DNA of 64,000 bases from Balanoglossus misakiensis (lineage: Eukaryota > Hemichordata). The DNA lies in NCBI GenBank assembly GCA_040954595.2, contig CM082597.2, positions 4,960,001 to 5,024,000 of the forward strand, in the 5' to 3' direction. The notes beneath the pieces were generated by a model. It ran no database searches, was not told the DNA's origin, and saw only the letters and a program-made list of their open reading frames with translations. A program made the position numbers and the translations under genes. Position 1 is the stretch's first letter. Each line of letters opens with the position of its first letter. Shown here piece by piece: positions 37,401-49,400 of this stretch.

Positions 37401-40400
37401 ATTTAACATGTCATCAATGATGGAGGTCTTCTTGCATTTTCTAAGCTTCATACCTTGCACTTAGTTTGGACTCCCGCTGTTAAAAGCCCATGTGTTTGCA
37501 TACAGCCAAACCTGTGTATAGTGGCCAGTCAAGGGACTTTACCAAACTGGCCTTTATAGACAGGTGGTCTTTATGGACATGTTAATTTATACACATGTAA
37601 ATTGTACATTGTAAATTGTAACTAAGTGGCCACTATATAGAGGTGGTCACTATATAGAGGTGGTCACTAACACAGGTTTGACTGTACATGTATTTGTAAT
37701 ATTTTAAACTAAGGTTTGAAATAAAAGTATCTTATTTAAAAGTACTAGTGCTCACCGAAGTGTGACCACGGTAAGATTTTTAACATTAGTGACGAAAATA
37801 TAACCCAGCTTTTAAAAAGTAAATAATGCATTATATACATATTTCATCCATCAATCCATCGTCAATGATCAAAAAAGTTAGATTTTCAAAGGTTTGATAG
37901 CTTGGATCCAAAACTCATCTCCAAAGATTGGAACAGCTTTTTGGTGAAAAAATACAAAAAAGGTACAGCGTGGGGCTTTAATGTGTAGACTTTCTGAGTG
38001 TAACGATAAAGATGATAGCTGCAGATATATTCCGCTCTAGTGACCTTGTTATTATACAGTAAGGGGTTTAATACCGGTGGCAGGCGAGGTGTTTTGCTTG
38101 TAGAGATACATGTTTATTTTGCATCCAATCTGTTTCACACTGTCTCAGTTTTGAGTGTGCGTTGCTGTTTTAATTGTGTCAGATTTTCTGTCTGTCAACT
38201 GTTCAGCGTAATCCCCCAACATTCGCTGTTTCTGACAAGCTCTCCCACCTTTGACCTCGGCAGTCTTAGTTCCTCTCTCAACAATACGCGATCAATGATT
38301 TGCGTATTCGTGAACGTGAACTGGCCATTAGAGCCACGACATTGTCGTTTTCAGGTGACGGGTAAACTACGCGACGGCGTCCAGTGAAAGCTTTTTCCAA
38401 GTATGTTTATACTTAAGAATCGCCAGACACGTAACATGTATCATTAGTCTTGTGGCGTTTCGTCTGCACCACGTTGCCCGTCAGCTTAAAATTTGCATAA
38501 AAACGTTAACTGCGCCAGATCGCGTCTGACGTCATGTGACATCGAAGACTAGCGTGCAAAAAGACAAACCCATCAAATATGTCAATGCTGTTCCACTCTT
38601 ACTCCGGTTTTAGTGTGCACATTATACCTACGTGCTAATTAAATCTATCTGCCCCCTTTTCAGCTTAATCCCTCAAATTTCGCCGTATCTGACAAACTCT
38701 ACCTGCTTTTAACCGTCGATTTTTCTCTCCTGTCAATCTCAATAATATGTGACCAATGAACTCACCTATATTGTGCTCCGCTGTCGAAAAGATACAGTCC
38801 ATCTGTGCCAATAGTTCTGTCATTTCCGGATACAGGTCTGTAATGGACAAAAATAATTCAATATACTGCAACTATACATTCAACCCTTAAAAGTGCCTGT
38901 CACCACGTGGTTAATTTATCTGATGAAGATTTTAAACACCAAAGTCCCCCTATAGCATAATAATATTCGACATGGCCACTACTACATACTTAGTACGCCA
39001 TCATAACGAAGGTAGCTTTACGTTTTACCGTAAATGGGCATACAATAATAGCGGATACTAGAGTGTGCCTTATTTTTTCAGAAAACATGAAAACGTTAGG
39101 ATTTTACTTCAAAAATGTAACGTCGTTTTTATGATTTTATAATTATACTAAAGGTATTTTCCCATACAAACATAACTTTTCTCTTTGGACAGTCTGCAAG
39201 TTGCAAAACGATGTCGCCTAATAAGAAATAACTTTATTAGATCGTCTGGCCAGCGCTGCCAAATAATTAATGGTTTGTCATTTCAGTTGTCCTCGTTCTG
39301 ATAGGTGATAAATCTGTTGAAGCAAATTCCCGGCGACATCTGAGTATTTACGTTTCATGCACACGCGCCGCTGTGTGTGACCAGTTAAGCCGAAACAGCT
39401 GACAATACCTTCCAGGGAAGGGGGCAACACAAACAAGTTTCACGAGGAATAATAGCCCATGAAATTTAAAAACAACAACCAGCTTGACATGTGGGAATAG
39501 CGAGATTGATTGATTGATTGATTGAGACATCATCGGGGTGACAATTAGAAATAGGAGTGTGAATAGAAAAAACGTGACATTCAGCTCAGGGTACAAAGAG
39601 GGAACATTTGTCATGTCAAATTTCAAAAAACTTCAAAACAGATAATTAAAAAAATATAACGAGGGCGTGTTTCTTTTAAACACCTCTCACTCTATTCGCC
39701 TGCTCTGCTTATCAGAACCATAGACAGTAGAAGTTCTATGCTAGAACGTAGCTGCCGCTTTTACTGTGCAGCGTCCTCTAGAGGTAGGAGGAAAGACGTG
39801 ACCAGGTAAACTGTCTCTGTGCGCTTGATCAAGACATGACAGAGCCCCTGACGTAGGGATTCATCGGTTTGGAAGTTTTACCGATAGCATTGCCAACATC
39901 TAGTCATAATTCACAAATCTCCCATTCACACAACCACAGCCTGTCGTCCCAGTAAAAAAGTGATATCTTTCGTAGGTACTCTGTCGCTTACCTGTGATCT
40001 GGGGTAGCAGTGTTGACGTCATATGCTGTAACCGCCGGAATACTCTCTCCAGTATAGCCATCGAGTTTTCTGTCAGAAAAACAACAACAAATATCTTGAA
40101 GTCTCAACAAAATTTTAAGTGTGTCAGTCATTCAAACATCAAATGATCAAATAGCATTGGTGACAGATCGATGAACTTGCTCAGCTTGAGGAATTCATTT
40201 TGTCTCATTATAGATAAATGCAACAAAAATGTAACTTTTTGAATCTTTGTTAACTTTGACAAAGGACTGGTATTTAGTTTTTGCAATTTTGTGACACTGT
40301 TTAACAACATCTTTCTGCGGTTGCCCAAATTGACTCAATTCAGACAGGTACACGTATAAGCGCTGTGGGTGAATACTCACCCTCTGAACTCGACAAGTTT

Positions 40401-43400
40401 ATCCCTTGCTGACGATTCTGTCACCGACGTCGAACCTCTTGCCACGACCTATTGAAAGCAGAAATAAAATTGCCGGATAATTGCACTATGAGAAGAATAA
40501 TTCTGTTCAAAGTGTGCCGTATGGGTTTACATGGTAAAATTACATCTCAATTATACAATAAGAAACCAGGTCCAATAACCAGTATCATTCACGGTAAGCA
40601 AATTACCAGGTCCAAGAAAGGAATAAGAGAAAAAATAACAATTTCAGCCGAAATTGTGGTACCAGGCAGTACTAACCTCGTCCTCCAGCCAATACAGAAA
40701 CTCGCACACCGCCACGGAATCCCTCAACTGTAATATACAACATAGATCTATTATGCATAAATCTTGTGGGACAAAATATAAGCCTTTGTCAAACTGCTTT
40801 CGGTGTATTTAATAATGTTTTGCAAAGAAAATTAGATGTCAGAGGTATCATGAAATAGAAGTATAGTGAAATTCACTCTCTCGAACAAATGATATGGAAT
40901 ACTTCATGAAACTCGAAAACCATTGTCACGGGGGCGCCCTCAGCGATAGTTTTGAATCAGAAAGGAAGCCTGAATAATAACCATTTCGTTAATACACCTA
41001 GGAAATTATGTCTGAACAGACTACCCATACATAAATGCATTGCAGGATATAACGACTTACTAAAACATCCTGTATTGCTTGCTGTTCTTGTCTATTCTTT
41101 TGCGCCCTCAGCGTCTTTACAGGAGACAGCTCTGTTATAAAGTCCTGCAGTAAAATAAAGTAATCGTGAAAGCAAATATTATTACTGAACAAACTTCTGA
41201 TGAAATACATTTAGTCCAATAATTCCTCCCTGTTTCAGTCATTCAGTATATTTTGGTTGAAAGTCTCAGTTCGTTGTCTCAGCTAGAATACACTATCCAC
41301 ATGTATGTACAATCATGTACATGGCCTCAAAGCTGGACTCAATTGTATTGGGAAACGTGGAACTAAAGGGCATACTCTGTAATACATATCCAATCTTGGA
41401 ACACAGAAGTTCCTCGACTGACATACATGCGATGAACTGGATTTCTGCCCTTGTGTATACATCACAGATACCTGTACAAAGTGTACAAAAAAACGTTTGA
41501 CGTCACTCACCGCGCCGTTCCTTGAAACTGTGTCGTACACGGCGTAGTTGGTGGCGTCTTCGAACCAGATGACGCCATAGTCGCTGGCCCTGGCCGCCAG
41601 CTGCGCCAAGTCAGACGTAAAGCCAGTGTAGTACGTCATGCTGACGCACTGGGATGTGTCGGCAGTGATGCACTTCGTCAGGTCGACGGTGTCAATTCTG
41701 GACTGGTCCAGGTAAAGACTAGAATGGGGTGGGAAGACCAAGAGGGTTATTGGCGACAACTGTTTCTGGCATTCTTAGAGGTGTCTTTACCTGGACTGGT
41801 CCAGGTAAAGACTAGAATGGGGTGGGAAGACCAATAGGGTTATAGGCGACAACTGGCATTCTTAAAGGTGTCATTCTTGTAGTAATCCCCAGCCTCCTCT
41901 TTTTTCTGTATCTCTCTTTCTTTCTCTATCTCCACCTTCTCCCTCCCCCTCTTTTTCTCTCTATCCTCTCTCCTTTCTCTCTTCTCCCTCCCTCCCCCTC
42001 TCTCCATCTCTTCTCTCTCTCTTTCTCTCTCTCGCTCTCTTTGCTCGCTACCCCCTCTCACAAACACTCTATACCAATATTAAACAAATGACAAGAAATT
42101 CAACTCACTTTACCCTGTCAACCTGTATGATAGCATAGGCGAAGAAAACTGGATTGTAGGGAACATCATCACCTCGTAGATTAAATAACCCTAAAAAACA
42201 TACACATTATGGTTTTAAAATGATAAACTAAACAATTTAATTTTCACAAGCTAGAATTAAATAACTGTCCACCCGAAAAGAAAATGGATGGCTTGAAAAT
42301 AATGATTGAATGACGTAATCATAGATTTGAGAGGTGACTCACATGCAACGTCTGTCAGATCTGACAGTACAACAACTCCTACGTTCTTTTCTTCCATGAG
42401 GCCCCGGATGTCTCGCACTTTCGCACGCCAATCTTTTCCTACCAAGCAATGAATAAACAAGAGGAGATTCAGTGTAGGTAAAGCACACTGAAGTTTCATG
42501 AAGAGGTGTCACAAAAATTTTTCTTAGTATAAAAAAATCCTAAATGATAAGTGTTTCGCCATCATACAACATATACATCAGAAATTTCTTTTCGGAGATA
42601 ATAAAGTTCTGTGAATCTGAATCTGAACCTGAATCTGAACATTAAATTGAAAGTATTTGTATAACAGCACATTTACCCGTGGTCTCAAATGGCACACTTC
42701 TCAGCGGCCCATTTGGTCGTTGAGGGCGCCCGTCTTCTTCCCAGCTGGTATCTACGATACCCGGGACGTCACTCAGGGAGAGCCCGCCCTCTTGGAGGAC
42801 ATCAGAAAACTTGAGGAATTCGCCTATCAAAAAAAAATCAGCATAATTGCGTCATATTACAGTCGAGATTTGTCGAACTTAATCCACAAGTCATGTGATT
42901 TATTGAGATTAAAATACTGGAGAAGTTACTCAAAGGCAGAAAGACAGAAACAGGCTTGCAGACAGGCAGACAGACAGACAGACAGGCATCTAGACAGACA
43001 CCTAGACATCTAGACAGAGACAGACAGACAGACAGACAGACATTTGAACTAAGAACATTTTTGTAAAATACGTTCATGCATGCATGAAACAGCGACTCAC
43101 CATATGAAATATATTCGGGGTCAACTCCTATCCTACCATAGTCGAACTTGTCAACCAACCAATATTCAGGTTCCATATAATCTGACGCTCCTGTTGATAT
43201 ATTCGAGTAAACAAGAGAAAACGCTCACTTAGCATAAATGAAATTGAACGCCGAATTAAAGGTAAATGTATAATGTCATTGTATTTTGGTGTATTGTGGT
43301 GTAGTGTTCTTTTACCTAGTGATAAATACACTTGTGTCCACCAGCTGCAGTGCTCACCTGGCAAGCAGACCAGAATAGCGCCGCCAAGCGATCTCTAGCT

Positions 43401-46400
43401 CATACCTTACGGTTATTACAGAGACTGAAAAACCGCAAAGTCTTGCTAAGTATCTCATTCGCTGGTAAAAAAAATCTGTTTGGCTACACTGCGTTCATAC
43501 CTGGTATCATGATTTTCCAGTTACAATCCAAATATTCTTCTGCCTGTTCCATGTCGTCCACTGTTGTCCACAAAACAGCTTCGTCTTGCGTTATTACTGC
43601 TATACCTGGGTTATACAAGAAGGTATAGAGAATGCGTTAAAGTGACGGCATCGTCTGAACTGCGCATGTGCGACTTTTCTGTTTATGAACACATTGACAC
43701 CATCCACATTGTTTCACTGTTCAGGAAGACCCTGCCAAACAATACATGTTTAAGTAAAGTACATGTAACTTTGAAATGTGATAAAAGTGGCGACGACATA
43801 CCGTTTGCCATGAAGAGCTATAAAATGACGTCAAAGAATAGTGTCTTATTACTTTCTAACCTTTGTATCCAGTGAACCCACTGATGTATTCGAGTCGCAT
43901 ATCAACTGGCGCTGTGTATTCGCTCTGCGGGGGAAAATAATATGCTGGTCACGCTTTTCGCTATGTGAGAGTATGCATTATAGAGGGCTATATTCCATAT
44001 GTGACATTGGCTCCCAAATATGAGACAACTTCCCCGCATGTCGAGAAAAACTTTCAACAAAACTCAAGATGTGTGTGGAACACGTATCCAAATCTCATTT
44101 CTTATAACTGTTTACTCGATCCACAAATGGTCAATTTCTCGCGGAGAACGTGCTGAGAATGTTTCATGTCTGTTTGAAGGAACTCCCAATTCAGGATTCA
44201 AGTGAGCCTGTCCTCACCTGGTGGGCATCCTTCGGTGTGACAAGATAAGCGCGTAGGTTGTTGTAGCGGGATATTTCACTGCGCAGCTTGAACAGTCTGG
44301 AGGATGTGTCCACTGCTGTCCTCGGAAGTATCTTGTTGTGGAAACAGGAGATACATTCTAATGGTTAAACATTATTTGGTCATCTGTTGTACTTCTGCCC
44401 TTATGTATTACATATCCGTCTGTCTGTCTGTCTGTCTGTCCTTGAACTACAATATTATAAAATGATTGAATAGAGACACTCATAACAATTGTCAACAATA
44501 ATTACCGGCGGACTTCTCGAACAATCTCTGAAGACCTGTGCTCTCCCCACAAGGGTTACTGAAAAGAATGTCAAAATACATTTATCATTATTTTCATTTT
44601 AAATCTAGTATTATAATATCATAATAAAATATTAATTAAAATGAAATTGTCCACTATATTTTAGATCCCGTAACTGAAAACGTGGGCTGGGAACACCCTG
44701 TTTTCTGTCTATTACTGTATTTAAAATTCATTGATATACTACACATATAATAATCACGAAAATGGCAGCATTTTCAAGTAACTGTAGACCCCTATCGTAA
44801 CGTGTTGTTTTGACGAACGGAACACATTATTGTTGAACACAACGGGAATTGCTGCAGATATTTCGAATCCCAAGAGTTCGCAATACAAATAATGGCAGCT
44901 GTGTGGTCGTAGGCTAGAATGCTAATGAGTGAATCTGACAGGTTTAAGCAAGACAACAGACACAGAGAGAAGTCCTACTATTCCATAGCGTGCTGCGTTA
45001 ATGCTGGTGGCTGTCGTTTTTCAAAGTTAGTACAAACATAAAACAGCAACTTCTTGATAAGTAGCTATAGAAGTTATAGCTATTTTGTTAGACGAGACAA
45101 AGTACAAACAGAAATGGAGACGTCTTGACCAGCAACTCGCAGCGAGAAATTAGAAAAAAATTGCACTCTATAATCCAGAATTAATCAAGCACACACGGCT
45201 GTTTATTGGTACATGTGTTGGCACTGTGAGAAACATGTGTCAACTTCTAATATGTAACCATAGATGTAACAGGTTTGACCTGAGTGCGAGCGCAGCAAGC
45301 GATCAAAATTAATGGATGCCCCCGTAGGAACAGCGCACGACGCACTTTTCGAACTCGTAGGTACATTCTTTTTCCCATAATCCTCCATTCTCGTACACGC
45401 GCTATCTGAAGTGCTCGCTACGCATGGAGTCAACCTCACATACGTCGTCAGTCTTATCTCGAGCAAGAGTAAGGAAGGCCAAACAAAATGCCCAAGGCAA
45501 TACACCGTTGTAAGGTTAACCCTTTGTATTATATTGTTGCCTTCAGTAGACAAATATCAACGTACAAAACTGTACATGCTCCCACTGGGACACACAATGT
45601 CCACACACCTTTCATTGTGCATTGTACAAGCCTCTGGAACAGCTCAAGGCTACATTATTGAGTGATAATCTGAGGTTAAACGGGCGTGCTAAGAAATTCG
45701 AACCCAAGTCGGCGATTTGCGTGACCCGCATAATAGACTCTTCCCCGGACAGAGAATTTGTCGAGTGTGCGTTAAGGTCAGGCCGTGAGTGCACTGCCCC
45801 ACCGGTCGTTCTTACAGCAGGAAAAGAAAGAACAATTTTTAGGTTGTCGTGTGAACAATGTAGTCTCGATATGGCTGACAGGACGGACACGAGATGTGGT
45901 TGAAAACACGTGATACTTATTCAAATTATCTTACATTTTCTCGGCGCCGTTTGAATCTCAATTTGCAACAATGTCTAAGATTTGTGTAAAGCTCGCAGAC
46001 TGTCGTCTGCTTGATAATACACGTAGTGGAGGTATAGGTAAAATTGTAAACAACCCGCACTCAAAATTCCCTGAATACCTCTCTTTGTTTGCTCCACCGT
46101 TTATCATCATGCACTCCTTATAGTTACGAGTTTGACATTTTAGATGCTTCCGCTATTCGGTGACGAGAAGCGAGTGTGAAGGAAGCCCCAGCCACAGCAA
46201 AAGTCTCATGGCGGACTTGCCTAATTAATGTATATAGATGTATCTCCAGCCACAGCAAAAGTCTAATGGCGGACTTGCCTGATTAATTTATACATGTACA
46301 TGTATATACATGTACCTAATTTATTTACCATCGACCGCAATGTCTAGATTTACAACACAAATCTTCACCCCTTAAAAACAACATTGGTTCCAGCTGCATT

Positions 46401-49400
46401 GAAATTCTGTGCGAGCGCAGACCAAATAGTCGAGTTTCAATGACCTATAAAAATCGCTCGCCAGTGTTTTGTGTCGTTACATGCCGTGCATTCCATGGCT
46501 ACCTGTCCGCCAATGCCCCGGAGACGGGACCTTTCACACTACCCACGTGGTCCCTGCCTCTGTTTGATCGCAAAGACAAGAGAGCAGCGTCATGGGACTT
46601 TGAAATGCACTGCATATTCTCATAGGAAATGGTGGTGCATTTATTTTCAATTAATTTGCTTGCAAATGGCGCGACACGACAGCTCGATTTTGCGGTGATG
46701 ATTGCTGAAAATCCAACGACTGATATGCAGTGTATAGGGTCGGGGTGTTCTAGAAAATGTATATCCTCATTCAATTCTACAATGAAAATGGATGAAGCTG
46801 CACAAAACCAATGTATACTGATCATTGATTTTTTTATCAGTCCAGTTGATAATAAACAGTGATTGTATAAATTGTAGCCAGTTTAGTTGATAGGAAACAA
46901 AGTGATAGCATACATTGTTGCCAGTCTCAGTTGAAAAGAAACAGTTATTATATAAATTGTTGCCAGTTTAGTTGATAGGAAACAAAGTGATAGTATACAT
47001 TGTTGCCAGTCTCAGTTGAAAAGAAACAGTGATTGTATAAATTGTAGCCAGTTTAGTTGATGGGAAACACAGTGATAGTATACATTGTTGCCAGTCTCAG
47101 TTGAAAAGAAACAGTTTTGTATAAATTGTTGCAAGTCTAACAAAGACGTGTGTACACCAGGGAAGAAATTGGGACGAGTTTTGTTTTGTTAAGGGGGATA
47201 CATATTTATCACTAAAGCATTCATTGCGGTCTAGACCCCAGGTAGTTTTTCATTTTCACCTACAATGTATTGTTTCTGCGACGCTATTGTTCTTTTCAGT
47301 TCATGACATAGTTTGCATACAATGTACTTTGTATTTCTAACATCTGTTGGATCTGCGAGACAATGAAAAAGGTCCCCAGTGTACATGCCGGCTGTTCGTA
47401 AGTAATGAAAGTGCATCACTCATGGACGCAGCCACTCGTCATGTCTGTGGAGCCTCTGAATAAATCATCTGTAAACCGCTTGCGATGCAGTTGATACATG
47501 GGACAGCTGAGACCTATACACGTTAGGGTTAGGGATTTAGAATGCAATTTTCGCGCTGAATTGCGCTAACAGTGATGGAATGGAGAGGGTTAAGTGCGTA
47601 TGAATACGGGTGGGTTGTGGAAGGTATAATGACACTTTAACCCTATTGCTACCGGGTGTCATAACCCGTTAGAGTCTCAAGTCCATATAGATACGTATCA
47701 TCACTGGAATACGTATTTAGACAGTGTTGGTTTCTTTGATTAGCTGCCATGTGTGTATTTAGACAGGGTCGTTTGCCTCAATCTAGCTGTATCCACTGTT
47801 TATGATCATCTTGGCCTGATCAAATTACCCAGCAGAGGCGGTTTAGTATGTACTCAGCTGTTCAAATATTTGACATTACACAGTCTGATACCAATTCATT
47901 TCTCCACAGTCAAGTATGCCCGGGATTCTAGGGGGGTAGGAAAATAACTACGTTTCCTACTGACTTGGCACTGTTAGGGTTAAACGTCGCTCGTAAAGAT
48001 GATAAAATAGGTATCGCAGGACCACTCTCATAAATAGTGTTTTAGGTCTGTCTAATGTTGTCTGTCTGTCCTTCCGTCAGAGGCTGTCTTTCTGTCTGTA
48101 TTTCTGCTTTCGTGCCTGTCTGCATATGCGTACTTATGAATTTATGGGTGAATGCAAATAGCCAGAAAAGCCCCAAGGCATTCATACAGACGTAAAGACT
48201 AATGACACCACTATCATTATCAGTAGTTAAATACTGGTTTTATGATCAGTTCACAAACCCAACTGCCAATGGATGTCTCAAATTGACAATCACAGCAATT
48301 ACACAGTATCCACGTCAAATGGCGAATAAATGCGTCGAGATAAGATTTACACATTTTAAACTGATAATCTTAAGCCAAAACTGCCATTTTCAACGCATTC
48401 ATTGGTGACAATGCGGAAGTTGCAGTCATACGTGTGATACTAGGATGACCTGACTAGCTCTAATTGATGGCGATGAATCACTGCCCTAGTAAATCGACCT
48501 TTTTTTCAAATTGCCCAAGCTTTTATACGATTTTAAGTCGAGATATTAGTATGTCGAGTGTTTTATCATATGTCAAGAGGTAAGCAATTCTCCAACGAGC
48601 AAACTCACGCGATGCAATGTATTTAAGTAAATATTCCAATGTGAACACGAAATGAAACAAGTAATATTATTTGAAATGACAACCCTCATTCGACTTCATG
48701 GATCGATTTTTACATTTACTGCAAAAATGTTCATTTTTTAACTGTTCTCAAACGCGACCCATGTGTAAATTTCGGGAAATATTATATGACATTGTTTACA
48801 GTGCAAGGCTAAACAATGTATATATTTGGGTCGGTTCAGCCCTACATCTACAGACCATCATTCATAGTCATACACCATAAAGTATATGCCCCCACGGTCA
48901 ATGATGTATAAACACTTTCGATGTCACTGCGCGACACGACTGCGTTGTATAATGGAGTCTCAGTCACACCTGCTCTTGCATACTTCTAAAGAACGACCTA
49001 GTCGACCTGTAGCCCCGGTTCTTTGTGTACGCTGCTGCGTGAGTGTGTTTTTGCAAGAATCCCTGGTCAGTGTCGGTATTGGAAATGTTTAGCTGTGTGA
49101 TTACACACGCCTAGGTTAATTACAGGGGATGTACGTTGTGGCCTGCATGGCTGCTTGACTGTGCAACTACACAAAATGTGGCGAGTCGTGTGTTAATTCT
49201 GATCCAAGATGGTTGCCTCACTGAGAAGTTGAAGCCATTCGCTGACAAAAACAGAGAACAGGACACGTGCTACCAAGCCAGGATAGTCGTTATCGGTTCA
49301 GACAATTGCGTCCATCATGCTGGTAGACGTAATTAGTCTACTCACTAACAACTAATTAGCGTACCCTCACAAGTCCACATTTAAATGTTCTTAGCCGTAC

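Larger units (their letters stand above)
34922..38837 (-). other. Catalytic exons of the aminopeptidase P gene
   Basis: These six exons carry the dinuclear metal site. By alignment to the M24B pattern the ligands are Asp441 (LFDSGAQY), Asp452 (GVSDMART), His515 (TTGHGFG), Glu553 (NEPAYY) and Glu567 (VRLEV). The spacings of 11 between the Asp pair and 14 between the Glu pair equal those in human XPNPEP1. Changes from the usual pattern: the His four residues before the metal His is Lys511; EPG is EPA; and the segment between the metal His and the following VHE motif is one residue shorter. His422 and His523 are kept as probable counterparts of the other active-site His residues. Residue numbers depend on my exon model. 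Confidence 0.75.

Noticed and set aside
41840-42067. Arg/Glu-rich minus-strand frame
   Set aside because: Translation of a CT-rich simple tract within an intron of the aminopeptidase gene.
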